NCBI GenBank assembly: GCA_900551895.1
Contig: URXX01000006.1
Location: 62,001-126,000, forward strand
DNA length: 64,000 nucleotides
From: an uncultured Lachnospiraceae bacterium
GTDB lineage: Bacteria > Bacillota > Clostridia > Lachnospirales > Lachnospiraceae
Reading direction: 5' to 3'
The notes under the pieces were generated by a model. The model was not told where the DNA came from. It saw nothing but the letters and a program-made list of their open reading frames with translations, and ran no database searches. Below, one piece after another: positions 17,272-27,347 of this stretch (position 1 is its first letter; every line of letters begins with the position of its first letter). The position numbers were made by a program, and so were the translations under genes.

Positions 17272-20200
17272 ATGGAGAAAAACAGAATTCGTCCCATCAC
17301 AAATGGAAAAAGTTCTCGCATGAGCTATTCTAGACAAAAAGAAGTGCTTCAGATGCCTAACTTAATCGAAGTTCAGAAAGATTCATATCAATGGTTTCTT
17401 GATGCCGGATTAAAAGAAGTATTTGAAGACATTTCTCCGATTGCTGATTACAGCGGTCATTTGAGTTTGGAATTTGTTGATTTTACATTATGCGAAGATG
17501 ATGTAAAGTACACAATTGAGGAATGCAAAGAACGTGATGCAACATATGCGGCACCGCTTAAGGTAAGAGTAAGACTTTATAATAAAGAAACAGATGAGAT
17601 TAACGAACATGAGATTTTCATGGGAGATTTACCGCTGATGACAAAGACAGGTACGTTTGTTATCAACGGAGCAGAACGTGTTATCGTAAGTCAGTTAGTG
17701 CGTTCACCGGGAATTTACTATGCGATTGCTCATGATAAGATTGGGAAAGAATTATATTCTTCCACAGTAATTCCAAACCGTGGAGCGTGGTTAGAATATG
17801 AAACAGACTCCAATGACGTTTTCTATGTACGTGTAGATAGAACTAGAAAAGTACCTATCACAGTGCTTATTCGTGCGTTGGGATACGGTACAAATGCGGA
17901 AATCTTAGAATTGTTCGGCGAAGAACCTAAGATTCTTGCAAGTTTTGGAAAAGATACGGCAGAAAGTTATCAGGAAGGTCTTTTGGAGTTATATAAGAAG
18001 ATTCGTCCGGGCGAACCTCTTGCAGTGGACAGCGCAGAAAGTTTAATTACAAGTATGTTCTTTGATGCAAGACGTTATGACTTAGCGAAAGTAGGCCGTT
18101 ATAAATTTAATAAAAAGTTAGCGTTGAAAAACCGTATTACAGGTCAGGTCGCAGCAGAAGATATTGTGAGCGCAATTACAGGCGAAGTACTTGTAGAAGA
18201 AGGACAGACAATTACAAGAGAATTAGCGGAAGCAACTCAGAACGGAGCCGTTCCGTTTGTATGGGTGAAAGGCGAAGAGCGTAACATCAAAATTCTTTCT
18301 AACATGATGGTAGACTTAGAGAGCGTAGTAGATGTAGATGCAGAAGAATTAGGAATTGCAGAATTAGTATATTATCCTGTATTAGCAGATCTTCTTGAAG
18401 AAACAGGCGGCGACATTGACGAATTAAAAGAAGAAATCCGCAGAAATATTCATGAATTAATTCCGAAACACATTACGAAAGAAGATATTTTAGCGTCAAT
18501 CAACTACAATATCCACTTAGAATACGGTATCGGAACAGATGATGATATTGACCACTTAGGAAACAGACGTATCCGTGCGGTTGGTGAATTGTTACAGAAC
18601 CAGTACAGAATCGGTTTATCCAGATTGGAAAGAGTTGTTCGTGAGAGAATGACAACTCAGGATTTGGAAGGGATTTCTCCTCAGTCACTCATTAACATCA
18701 AACCTGTAACGGCAGCAGTGAAAGAATTCTTCGGTTCTTCTCAGTTGTCACAGTTTATGGATCAGAACAACCCACTTGGTGAGTTGACACATAAAAGACG
18801 TTTATCAGCACTTGGTCCTGGCGGTCTTTCACGAGACAGAGCCGGATTCGAGGTTCGAGACGTTCACTATTCACACTATGGAAGAATGTGTCCGATTGAA
18901 ACTCCTGAAGGTCCTAACATCGGTTTGATTAACTCTCTTGCATGTTACGCAAGAATTAATGAGTACGGATTTGTGGAAGCACCATACCGTAAGATTGACA
19001 AAACAGATCCGAAAAATCCTGTTGTAACAGAAGAAGTTGTCTACATGACAGCGGACGAAGAAGACAACTACCACGTAGCACAGGCGAATGAGCCTCTTGA
19101 TGAAGAGGGACACTTCATTCACAAGAACGTATCAGGTCGTTACCGTGAAGAAACACAGGAATACGAAAAGACAGCGTTTGACTACATGGACGTATCGCCT
19201 AAAATGGTGTTCTCTGTAGCGACTGCACTTATCCCTTTCCTTGAAAACGATGACCCGACTCGTGCGTTAATGGGTTCTAACATGCAGCGTCAGGCTGTGC
19301 CTCTTCTTATGACAGAAGCGCCGGTTGTCGGTACAGGTATGGAAACAAAAGCCGCTGTTGACTCAGGTGTTTGTATCATTGCTGAGCAGGCGGGTGTTAT
19401 CGAACGTTCTACATCAAAAGAAATTGTTGTAAAACAGGATGACGGAATAAGAAAAACATATAAATTAACAAAATTCTTACGTAGTAACCAAAGTAACTGC
19501 TATAACCAGAGACCAATCGTTGTCAAAGGTGAAAGAGTAGAGGAAGGTCAGGTAATCGCAGACGGACCGTCTACAGCAAACGGTGAAATGGCGCTTGGTA
19601 AAAACCCACTCATTGGATTTATGACATGGGAAGGTTACAACTACGAAGATGCCGTTTTATTGAGTGAAAGATTAGTACAGGATGATGTTTATACATCAAT
19701 CCATATTGAAGAATATGAAGCGGAAGCGCGTGACACAAAACTCGGACCTGAAGAAATCACAAGAGATATTCCGGGTGTAGGTGACGATGCATTGAAAGAC
19801 CTTGACGACAGAGGTATTATCCGTATCGGTGCTGAAGTTCGCGCAGGCGATATTTTAGTCGGTAAAGTAACTCCTAAGGGAGAAACAGAACTGACGGCAG
19901 AAGAAAGATTACTTCGTGCAATCTTCGGTGAGAAAGCGAGAGAAGTAAGAGATACTTCCCTTAAAGTACCTCACGGAGAATACGGTATTGTTGTAGATGC
20001 GAAAGTATTTACAAGAGAAAACGGTGACGAATTATCACCGGGTGTAAATCAGGCAGTTCGTATTTACATTGCACAGAAGAGAAAGATTTCCGTAGGGGAT
20101 AAAATGGCCGGACGTCACGGTAACAAGGGTGTTGTTTCCCGCGTATTACCTGTAGAAGATATGCCGTTCTTACCAAACGGTCGTCCTTTGGACATCGTAT

Positions 20201-21102
20201 TGAACCCACTTGGTGTGCCTTCACGTATGAACATCGGACAGGTGCTTGAAATCCACTTAAGTCTTGCTGCGAAAGCGTTAGGATTTAACATCGCAACACC
20301 TGTATTTGACGGGGCAAACGAGGTTGATATTATGGATACACTTGATTTGGCAAACGATTATGTCAACTTAGAGTGGGAAGAGTTTGAAGCAAAACACAAA
20401 GAAGAGTTATTACCGGAAGTTTTAGAATATCTGTCAGAAAACAGAGAACACAGAAAATTATGGAAAGGTGTTCCGCTTTCAAGAGACGGTAAAGTAAGAC
20501 TCCGTGACGGTAGAACAGGAGAATACTTCGACAGCCCTGTAACTATCGGACATATGCACTATTTGAAACTGCATCACTTAGTAGATGATAAGATCCATGC
20601 ACGTTCAACTGGTCCTTACTCATTGGTAACTCAGCAGCCGCTCGGTGGTAAAGCACAGTTCGGTGGACAGAGATTCGGTGAAATGGAAGTTTGGGCATTG
20701 GAGGCTTATGGTGCATCTTACACATTACAGGAAATCCTGACAGTGAAATCCGATGATGTTGTAGGTCGTGTGAAAACATACGAAGCAATCATCAAAGGTG
20801 AAAATATTCCTGAACCGGGTATCCCTGAATCCTTCAAGGTACTTCTGAAAGAGTTACAGTCACTCGGACTTGATGTGCGAGTACTTCGTGACGACAATAC
20901 AGAAGTAGAGATTATGGAAACAATAGATTACGGTGAAACCGATTTACACTCAATTATTGAGGGAGACAGAAGTTATGCTCCGGAAGGCGAGTCTTACGGA
21001 GAACACGGCTTTAGCCAAAAAGAATTTGAAGGCGATGAGTTGGTAGATATTGAAGAAGAACCTGAAGATATCGAATTTGATGAAATTCTTGACGAAGAAT
21101 AG
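17272..21102 (+). CDS. rpoB: DNA-directed RNA polymerase subunit beta
   Basis: Second-largest catalytic subunit of RNA polymerase. The 1276-residue product contains the rifampicin-pocket segment (SQLSQFMDQNNPLGELTHKRRLSALGPGG), the conserved MCPIETPEGPNIGLI motif, KMAGRHGNKGVVS, and the C-terminal GGKAQFGGQRFGEMEVWALEAYGA clamp region. The length is typical of clostridial RpoB, which lacks some E. coli insertions. No rifampicin-resistance substitution is obvious: the Asp, His, Arg and Ser of DQNNPLGELTHKRRLSALG are wild type. The ATG follows AAGGAGTG. The stop is 14 bases before rpoC. Confidence 0.99.
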   Translation: MEKNRIRPITNGKSSRMSYSRQKEVLQMPNLIEVQKDSYQWFLDAGLKEVFEDISPIADYSGHLSLEFVDFTLCEDDVKYTIEECKERDATYAAPLKVRVRLYNKETDEINEHEIFMGDLPLMTKTGTFVINGAERVIVSQLVRSPGIYYAIAHDKIGKELYSSTVIPNRGAWLEYETDSNDVFYVRVDRTRKVPITVLIRALGYGTNAEILELFGEEPKILASFGKDTAESYQEGLLELYKKIRPGEPLAVDSAESLITSMFFDARRYDLAKVGRYKFNKKLALKNRITGQVAAEDIVSAITGEVLVEEGQTITRELAEATQNGAVPFVWVKGEERNIKILSNMMVDLESVVDVDAEELGIAELVYYPVLADLLEETGGDIDELKEEIRRNIHELIPKHITKEDILASINYNIHLEYGIGTDDDIDHLGNRRIRAVGELLQNQYRIGLSRLERVVRERMTTQDLEGISPQSLINIKPVTAAVKEFFGSSQLSQFMDQNNPLGELTHKRRLSALGPGGLSRDRAGFEVRDVHYSHYGRMCPIETPEGPNIGLINSLACYARINEYGFVEAPYRKIDKTDPKNPVVTEEVVYMTADEEDNYHVAQANEPLDEEGHFIHKNVSGRYREETQEYEKTAFDYMDVSPKMVFSVATALIPFLENDDPTRALMGSNMQRQAVPLLMTEAPVVGTGMETKAAVDSGVCIIAEQAGVIERSTSKEIVVKQDDGIRKTYKLTKFLRSNQSNCYNQRPIVVKGERVEEGQVIADGPSTANGEMALGKNPLIGFMTWEGYNYEDAVLLSERLVQDDVYTSIHIEEYEAEARDTKLGPEEITRDIPGVGDDALKDLDDRGIIRIGAEVRAGDILVGKVTPKGETELTAEERLLRAIFGEKAREVRDTSLKVPHGEYGIVVDAKVFTRENGDELSPGVNQAVRIYIAQKRKISVGDKMAGRHGNKGVVSRVLPVEDMPFLPNGRPLDIVLNPLGVPSRMNIGQVLEIHLSLAAKALGFNIATPVFDGANEVDIMDTLDLANDYVNLEWEEFEAKHKEELLPEVLEYLSENREHRKLWKGVPLSRDGKVRLRDGRTGEYFDSPVTIGHMHYLKLHHLVDDKIHARSTGPYSLVTQQPLGGKAQFGGQRFGEMEVWALEAYGASYTLQEILTVKSDDVVGRVKTYEAIIKGENIPEPGIPESFKVLLKELQSLGLDVRVLRDDNTEVEIMETIDYGETDLHSIIEGDRSYAPEGESYGEHGFSQKEFEGDELVDIEEEPEDIEFDEILDEE

Positions 21103-21116
21103 AAGGGAGTGCCTAT

Positions 21117-24100
21117 ATGTCAGCAACAAATAATGAAGCAACATACCAGCCAATGACTTTTGATGCTATTAAGATTGGTTTGGCATCACCTGAAAAGATT
21201 TTAGAATGGTCAAGAGGTGAAGTAACAAAACCGGAAACAATTAACTATAGAACATTGAAACCGGAAAAAGACGGTCTTTTCTGCGAAAGAATTTTCGGAC
21301 CAAGCAAGGACTGGGAGTGTCACTGTGGAAAATATAAGAAAATCCGCTATAAAGGGGTTGTCTGCGACCGTTGTGGAGTAGAAGTAACAAAAGCAAGTGT
21401 CCGCCGTGAGCGTATGGGGCATATCGCCCTCGCCGCTCCGGTATCACACATTTGGTACTTCAAAGGAATCCCAAGCCGTATGGGCTTAATTCTTGATATT
21501 TCTCCGAGAACATTGGAGAAAGTATTGTACTTCGCATCTTACATTGTATTAGATAAAGGTGAAACAGATTTACAGTATAAACAAGTATTATCTGAACAGG
21601 AATATCAGGACGCAAGAGAAAAATGGGGAAGCGCTTTCCGTGTAGGTATGGGTGCTGAATCCATTCAGGAATTGTTACACGATATTGACTTAGATAAAGA
21701 ATACAATGAATTGCAGGGCGGATTAAAAGGAGCAACAGGACAGAAACGTGCAAGAATCGTTAAACGTTTGGAAGTTGTTGAGGCATTCCGTGAGTCAGGA
21801 AACAAACCGGAATGGATGATTTTAAATGCAATTCCTGTACTTCCGCCGGACTTACGTCCAATGGTACAGTTAGACGGCGGACGTTTTGCTACATCTGACC
21901 TGAATGATTTGTACAGAAGAATTATTAACAGAAATAACCGTTTGAGAAGACTTCTTGAATTAGGCGCTCCGGATATTATCGTCCGCAACGAAAAGAGAAT
22001 GCTTCAGGAAGCGGTGGATGCTTTAATTGATAACGGACGGCGTGGACGTCCGGTTACAGGTCCGGGAAACCGTCCGTTGAAATCTTTATCAGATATGTTA
22101 AAAGGTAAATCAGGACGTTTCCGTCAGAACTTACTTGGTAAACGTGTTGACTACTCAGGACGTTCGGTTATCGTAGTAGGACCTGAACTTAAAATTTATC
22201 AGTGCGGTCTTCCGAAAGAAATGGCTATCGAGTTATTCAAACCTTTTGTGATGAAAGAACTTGTAGCAAACGGAACAGCACACAACATTAAAAATGCTAA
22301 GAAAATGGTTGAAAGACTTCAGACAGAGGTTTGGGACGTATTAGAAGATGTTATTAAAGAACATCCGGTTATGTTAAACCGTGCCCCTACTCTTCACAGA
22401 CTTGGTATTCAGGCGTTTGAGCCAATCCTTGTAGAAGGTAAAGCGATTAAACTTCATCCGCTTGTATGTACAGCGTTTAACGCCGACTTCGATGGTGACC
22501 AAATGGCTGTTCATCTTCCATTGTCTGTAGAAGCACAGGCAGAATGCCGTTTCTTACTTTTATCTCCAAACAACCTTCTGAAACCTTCAGACGGTGGTCC
22601 GGTTGCCGTTCCTTCACAGGATATGGTACTTGGTATTTACTACTTAACACAGGAAAGACCGGGAGTAAAAGGAGAAGGTAAGTTCTTCAAGAACTTAAAT
22701 GAAGCAATTTTAGCATATGAAAATGAAGTAATCACACTTCATTCAAGAATTACAGTCCGCGTGACAAAAACACTTCCGGACGGAAGAACAATGAGCGGAA
22801 ATGTGGAATCTACATTGGGACGTTTCTTATTCAACGAAATCATTCCGCAGGATTTAGGATTTGTTGACAGAAGTATTCCGGGAAATGAACTTCTTCTTGA
22901 AGTTGACTTCCTTGTAGGAAAGAAACAGAACAAACAGATTCTTGAAAAGGTTATCAACACACACGGTGCAACAGTTACAGCCGAAGTGTTAGATAAGATT
23001 AAAGCAACAGGATATAAATATTCCACAAGAGCAGCGATGACTGTATCTATTTCCGAGATGACTGTGCCGCCACAGAAACCGGAAATGATTCAGCAGGCAC
23101 AGGATACTGTAGATAGAATTACAAAGAACTTTAAACGTGGTTTAATTACAGAAGAAGAGCGTTATAAAGAAGTTGTAGAAACATGGAAAAACACTGATGA
23201 TGCTTTGACAAAAGCGCTGTTAGACGGTTTGGATAAATACAACAACATCTTTATGATGGCTGACTCCGGAGCCCGTGGTTCTGATAAACAGATTAAACAG
23301 TTGGCAGGTATGCGTGGTTTGATGGCTGATACAACAGGTCGTACAATCGAACTTCCTATCAAGTCAAACTTCCGTGAAGGTCTTGACGTATTGGAATACT
23401 TTATGTCTGCGCACGGTGCGAGAAAAGGTCTTTCCGATACTGCTCTTCGTACAGCCGATTCAGGATACTTGACAAGACGTCTTGTTGACGTATCACAGGA
23501 TTTGATTATCCGTGAAATTGACTGTGTGGAAAAAGGTGCAGAAATTCCGGGTATGTATGTAAAAGCATTCATGGACGGAAATGAAGAAATCGAAAGTTTA
23601 CAGGAACGTATCACAGGACGTTATGTATGTGAAACAATTTATGATAAAGACGGAAATGTTATTGTAAAAGCAAACCATATGGTTACGCCAAAACGTGCAG
23701 AAAACGTTATGAAATACGGTGTAAACAAAGACGGCGGTCCGATTACAGAAGTGAAAATCCGTACAATCTTAACTTGTAAATCACACATCGGTGTTTGTGC
23801 AAAATGTTATGGAGCAAACATGGCGACAGGAGAACCTGTTCAGGTTGGTGAGGCTGTTGGTATTATCGCCGCTCAGTCTATCGGTGAACCGGGTACACAG
23901 TTGACTATGCGTACATTCCATACAGGTGGTGTAGCCGGTGGAGATATTACACAGGGTCTTCCTCGTGTCGAAGAACTTTTCGAGGCAAGAAAGCCAAAAG
24001 GACTTGCAATTATCACAGAGTTCGGCGGAACTGCCACAATTAATGATACAAAGAAAAAACGTGAGATTATCGTTTCAAACAGTGAGACAGGTGAATCAAA

Positions 24101-24779
24101 AGCATACTTAATTCCATACGGCTCAAGAATTAAAATTCAGGACGGAGCAGTATTGGGAGCCGGAGATGAACTTACAGAAGGTAGTATAAATCCTCACGAT
24201 ATTCTGAAGATTAAAGGTTTACGTGCCGTACAGGATTACATGATTCAGGAAGTACAGCGTGTATATCGTCTTCAGGGTGTAGAAATCAATGATAAACATA
24301 TCGAAGTTGTTGTTCGTCAGATGTTGAAGAAAATCCGTATCGAAGAAAACGGAGATTCCGAATTCTTACCGGGAACAATGGTAGATGTGCTTGACTTTGA
24401 AGATGTAAATGAGAAGTTAATCGCAGAAGGCAAAGAACCGGCAACAGGAGAACCTGTAATGCTTGGTATCACAAAAGCCTCTCTTGCAACAAACTCATTC
24501 TTATCAGCCGCTTCTTTCCAAGAAACAACGAAAGTTCTTACAGAAGCAGCAATCAAAGGTAAAGTTGACCCACTGATTGGTCTGAAAGAAAATGTTATCA
24601 TCGGTAAACTGATTCCGGCAGGTACAGGTATGAGAAAATACCGTGACGTAAATTTGGATACAGGAAAGAAACCGGAAGAGGAAGTTGAGTTAGAAGAAGA
24701 CTTTGAAGATTTTGACATGATAGAAAATGTGGAAGAAGTTGAAGAGTCGGCAGAAGAACTCGAAACAATAGAGGAATAA
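21117..24779 (+). CDS. rpoC: DNA-directed RNA polymerase subunit beta'
   Basis: Largest subunit, carrying the catalytic magnesium site. The 1220-residue product has the N-terminal zinc-binding motif (CHCGKYKKIRYKGVVCDRCG), the active-site NADFDGDQMAVH, the bridge-helix/trigger-loop region (SAHGARKGLSDTALRTADSGYLTRRLVD), a second cysteine cluster (CKSHIGVCAKCYG), and GEAVGIIAAQSIGEPGTQLTMRTFH. A long acidic C-terminal tail follows. The ATG is preceded by GAAGGGAGTG. It is co-transcribed with rpoB and ends at a clear terminator. Confidence 0.99.
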   Translation: MSATNNEATYQPMTFDAIKIGLASPEKILEWSRGEVTKPETINYRTLKPEKDGLFCERIFGPSKDWECHCGKYKKIRYKGVVCDRCGVEVTKASVRRERMGHIALAAPVSHIWYFKGIPSRMGLILDISPRTLEKVLYFASYIVLDKGETDLQYKQVLSEQEYQDAREKWGSAFRVGMGAESIQELLHDIDLDKEYNELQGGLKGATGQKRARIVKRLEVVEAFRESGNKPEWMILNAIPVLPPDLRPMVQLDGGRFATSDLNDLYRRIINRNNRLRRLLELGAPDIIVRNEKRMLQEAVDALIDNGRRGRPVTGPGNRPLKSLSDMLKGKSGRFRQNLLGKRVDYSGRSVIVVGPELKIYQCGLPKEMAIELFKPFVMKELVANGTAHNIKNAKKMVERLQTEVWDVLEDVIKEHPVMLNRAPTLHRLGIQAFEPILVEGKAIKLHPLVCTAFNADFDGDQMAVHLPLSVEAQAECRFLLLSPNNLLKPSDGGPVAVPSQDMVLGIYYLTQERPGVKGEGKFFKNLNEAILAYENEVITLHSRITVRVTKTLPDGRTMSGNVESTLGRFLFNEIIPQDLGFVDRSIPGNELLLEVDFLVGKKQNKQILEKVINTHGATVTAEVLDKIKATGYKYSTRAAMTVSISEMTVPPQKPEMIQQAQDTVDRITKNFKRGLITEEERYKEVVETWKNTDDALTKALLDGLDKYNNIFMMADSGARGSDKQIKQLAGMRGLMADTTGRTIELPIKSNFREGLDVLEYFMSAHGARKGLSDTALRTADSGYLTRRLVDVSQDLIIREIDCVEKGAEIPGMYVKAFMDGNEEIESLQERITGRYVCETIYDKDGNVIVKANHMVTPKRAENVMKYGVNKDGGPITEVKIRTILTCKSHIGVCAKCYGANMATGEPVQVGEAVGIIAAQSIGEPGTQLTMRTFHTGGVAGGDITQGLPRVEELFEARKPKGLAIITEFGGTATINDTKKKREIIVSNSETGESKAYLIPYGSRIKIQDGAVLGAGDELTEGSINPHDILKIKGLRAVQDYMIQEVQRVYRLQGVEINDKHIEVVVRQMLKKIRIEENGDSEFLPGTMVDVLDFEDVNEKLIAEGKEPATGEPVMLGITKASLATNSFLSAASFQETTKVLTEAAIKGKVDPLIGLKENVIIGKLIPAGTGMRKYRDVNLDTGKKPEEEVELEEDFEDFDMIENVEEVEESAEELETIEE

Positions 24780-24783
24780 AAAA

Positions 24784-24813
24784 CAGGGCCAAGTGATTCA
24801 CTTGGCTCTTTTT
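24784..24813 (+). terminator. Terminator after rpoC
   Basis: AGGGCCAAGTGA pairs with TCACTTGGCTCT around a minimal loop, followed by TTTTT. The permease start is only 20 bases beyond, so that gene must rely on read-through or on a promoter not recognised here. Confidence 0.85.
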
Positions 24814-24833
24814 AAAGTAAAGGGAGGAAACAG

Positions 24834-26174
24834 ATGAAAGAACAACAGAAAAAAGAAGTCTGTGTGGAAAACATTTATAAACTGGACGGGAGAGTTCCTG
24901 TTTCAAAAGCAATTCCGTTTGGTTTACAACATATTTTAGCCATGTTTGTGGCAAACCTGACTCCGATTATTCTGATTGCAACAGCATCGGGAGTAAGTGA
25001 AAAACAGCAGTCGCTTTTATTACAGAATGCTATGTTTATGGCAGGGATTGCAACATTAATTCAGTTGTATCCACTTGGACGTGTGGGGGCAAGACTTCCT
25101 ATTGTAATGGGAGTCAGTTTTACTTTTGTTACTTTATTGTCTTATATCGGTACGGAATACGGATATGCGACTGTAGTCGGTTCGGTTATCGTAGGAGGTA
25201 TTTTAGAAGGTATCTTAGGACTTTTGGCAAAATATTGGAGAAAAATCATTACGCCTCTTGTTGCCGGAATTGTCGTTACAACGATTGGATATTCCCTTTT
25301 ATCCGTAGGGGTTCGTTCCTTCGGCGGAGGTTATACAGAAGACTTTGGTTCTGCAAAAAATCTTATCATTGGAACGGTAACGCTTGTTGCCTGTCTTTTG
25401 TTTAATATTGTTGCAAAATCCTTTTGGAAACAGTTGTCCGTATTATTCGGACTTGTAGTCGGATATATTTTATCCCTCTGTCTTGGAGTTGTTGATTTAT
25501 CGGGAATTTTTGACGGAGGGCTGATTGCCATTCCGAGATTTCTTCCGGTTACGCCTGAATTCAACCTAAATGCGATTATCGCTGTCTTTATTATTTTCAT
25601 GGTATCCGCAGCGGAAACAATCGGAGATACGTCGGCGGTTGTAGCGACGGGACTTGGAAGAGAAGTAACAGAAAAAGAAATCTCAGGTTCTCTTGCCTGT
25701 GACGGTTTCTTAAGTTCGGTAACGGGACTTTTCGGCTGTCCGCCGATTACCTCTTTCAGTCAGAATGTAGGGCTTGTTGCGATGACAAAAGTTGTCAATC
25801 GATTTACGATTATGATGGGTGCAATATGTATGATTTTAGCGGGATTTTTCCCACCGATTGCCAACTTCTTCTCATCACTTCCTGAGTCCGTTTTGGGTGG
25901 TTGTACGATTATGATGTTCGGTACAATTATGGTAAGCGGTGTGCAGATGCTTGCGAGAGCGGGATTTTCACAGAGAAATGTTATTATTACAGCAATTTCT
26001 CTTGCTATCGGAATTGGATTTACAACAGCAAGCGAGGCGGATATTTGGCGAATTTTCCCTCAGATTGTGAGAGATATTTTCGGAGGAAACTGTGTGGCAA
26101 TCGTATTTGTCGTTTCTATTTTGTTAAGTCTTTTACTTCCGCAAAATATGGAGGTAGAAAAACTGGGACAGTAG
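24834..26174 (+). CDS. Nucleobase (xanthine/uracil-type) permease, NCS2 family
   Basis: Proton-coupled importer of a purine or pyrimidine base. The 446-residue membrane protein opens with PFGLQHILAMFVANLTPIILI and has VSAAETIGDTSAVVATGLGR (substrate/proton residues) and PPITSFSQNVGLVAMTKVVNR, which nearly matches the purine-type QNxGx4TK signature but lacks the final Gly. That favours xanthine or another purine over uracil, without certainty. The ATG at 24834 follows AGGGAGG. No purine riboswitch is visible upstream. The DUF1275 gene starts 19 bases after the stop, suggesting co-transcription. Confidence 0.9.
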   Translation: MKEQQKKEVCVENIYKLDGRVPVSKAIPFGLQHILAMFVANLTPIILIATASGVSEKQQSLLLQNAMFMAGIATLIQLYPLGRVGARLPIVMGVSFTFVTLLSYIGTEYGYATVVGSVIVGGILEGILGLLAKYWRKIITPLVAGIVVTTIGYSLLSVGVRSFGGGYTEDFGSAKNLIIGTVTLVACLLFNIVAKSFWKQLSVLFGLVVGYILSLCLGVVDLSGIFDGGLIAIPRFLPVTPEFNLNAIIAVFIIFMVSAAETIGDTSAVVATGLGREVTEKEISGSLACDGFLSSVTGLFGCPPITSFSQNVGLVAMTKVVNRFTIMMGAICMILAGFFPPIANFFSSLPESVLGGCTIMMFGTIMVSGVQMLARAGFSQRNVIITAISLAIGIGFTTASEADIWRIFPQIVRDIFGGNCVAIVFVVSILLSLLLPQNMEVEKLGQ

Positions 26175-26193
26175 TAAAAAAGGAAGTGTAAAA

Positions 26194-26856
26194 ATGAAAA
26201 AACAGATGTCGGAATCAATCAGACTGGGCATAGTTCTCGCCATAGCGGGAGGATTTATGGATGCCTATTCCTATATGTGCAGAGGAAAGGTCTTTGCAAA
26301 CGCACAGACGGGAAACATTTTATTGCTCGGCATTCATTTGTCGGAAAAAGAATGGAATATTGCAGTAAGGTATGCTGTTCCGGTAGTGGCGTTTGCGGTG
26401 GGAATTGCACTTTCTGATATGATACGGCTTAGGCTAAAAGAAAAAAGCCTTCTCCACTGGAGGCAGATTTCTATTTTAATCGAGGCGATTGTGCTGGCGG
26501 GGGTATGTTTTATTCCGCAAAAATATAATCTTCCGGCAAACAGCCTCACTTCCTTTGCCTGTGGCATACAGGTGGAAAGTTTCCGAAAAATTCACGGAAA
26601 CGGAATTGCGACAACAATGTGTATCGGTAATTTGCGGAGTGCAACACAGAATATGTGTGAATACTGGCACACAAAAGAAAAGAAAAAATTAAAAAAAGGT
26701 TTTCTCTATTACGGAGTGATTCTATGCTTTGTTCTTGGGGCAATACTGGGAAATGTATTCGTTGAGGTGCTGCGGGAAAAGGCGATAGTGATATGTTCGG
26801 GGATTTTGTTTATCGGATTTATTATGATGTTCGTAGATTGGGAGAAAAGCAGATAA
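26194..26856 (+). CDS. YoaK/DUF1275 family membrane protein
   Basis: Six-segment integral membrane protein of unknown function, 220 residues. The family signature is seen near the N-terminus: AGGFMDAYSYMCRGKVFANAQTGNILLLG. The segment TSFACGIQVESFRKIHGNGIATTMCIGNLRSATQ is the second conserved block. The ATG follows AGGAAGTG at seven bases. It lies directly after the nucleobase permease and before a terminator, so the pair may form a small operon; no biochemical role is established to my knowledge. Confidence 0.9.
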   Translation: MKKQMSESIRLGIVLAIAGGFMDAYSYMCRGKVFANAQTGNILLLGIHLSEKEWNIAVRYAVPVVAFAVGIALSDMIRLRLKEKSLLHWRQISILIEAIVLAGVCFIPQKYNLPANSLTSFACGIQVESFRKIHGNGIATTMCIGNLRSATQNMCEYWHTKEKKKLKKGFLYYGVILCFVLGAILGNVFVEVLREKAIVICSGILFIGFIMMFVDWEKSR

Positions 26857-26863
26857 AATATAT

Positions 26864-26899
26864 AAAGACCGTTGGACGATGTTCCAATGGTCTTTTTTT
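26864..26899 (+). terminator. Terminator after the DUF1275 gene
   Basis: AAGACCGTTGGAC pairs with GTTCCAATGGTCTT over a short loop and is followed by seven Ts. Confidence 0.9.
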
Positions 26900-26999
26900 G
26901 ACTATTCTTAATCTTTTGGAAACAAAGAGAAAAATATGGCGTTATAAGAAAAGAAGAATTAAAAGTTGTGTAAATTGAACAATCATAAAAAAACAGAAT

Positions 27000-27180
27000 A
27001 TAAATTTTGCAAGCAGACAATGTAAATAAAAAAGTTATATTTAATAAAAATAAGTAAGAAATTTAAAAGTAATAAAATTAAAACTGAAATAAAAATGAAA
27101 ATAAAGAATAGTAAAATGCGAAAAAATACAAAAAAGTATTAAAAAACTATAAAAAACTATAAAAAACAATATTTTTGTCG
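27000..27180. other. Extremely AT-rich spacer with phased A-tracts
   Basis: This stretch before the sipW promoter is nearly all A and T on the plus strand, with many A-runs. It includes a tandem 10-base repeat AAAAAACTAT (about 27141-27170, two full copies and a partial third). A 10-base period of A-tracts is expected to bend DNA. No gene is visible between 26900 and 27347. Confidence 0.5.
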
Positions 27181-27187
27181 AATAAGG

Positions 27188-27216
27188 TTGAAAAACAAAT
27201 AAAATAGTCGTATCAT
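27188..27216 (+). promoter_or_regulatory. Promoter of the sipW surface-protein operon
   Basis: TTGAAA (27188-27193) and TATCAT (27211-27216) are 17 bases apart. The predicted leader of about 125 bases contains a small hairpin (ACAGAA/TTCTGT, 27295-27313) before the sipW ribosome binding site. Confidence 0.6.
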
Positions 27217-27347
27217 ATATGTATAGCAGAAAAAACTGATAATCAAATTTTTTGGAGAGATAAGAAGTATAACAAGACTCTCATAAGGAATCGTACAGAA
27301 GAATCATTTCTGTTATTTATCATGCGGAAGTGAAGGAGAGAGTCAAA

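Noticed and set aside
16487..17321. Long minus-strand ORFs opposite the 3' part of the beta-galactosidase gene, one of them 239 codons
   Set aside because: They read the complement of the Gly/Asn-rich linker and FIVAR repeats, giving low-complexity Phe/Pro/Leu or His/Arg/Phe runs typical of antisense repeats.
18740..18830. Possible rifampicin-resistance changes in rpoB
   Set aside because: The Asp, His, Arg and Ser positions of the resistance region read as wild type.
24784..24834. Possible purine riboswitch before the nucleobase permease
   Set aside because: Only 50 bases separate rpoC from the permease and they hold the rpoC terminator; there is no room for an aptamer.
27141..27175. Possible short CRISPR-like array in the AAAAAACTAT repeats
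   Set aside because: The repeats are contiguous 10-base units without spacers; this is simple-sequence AT-rich DNA.
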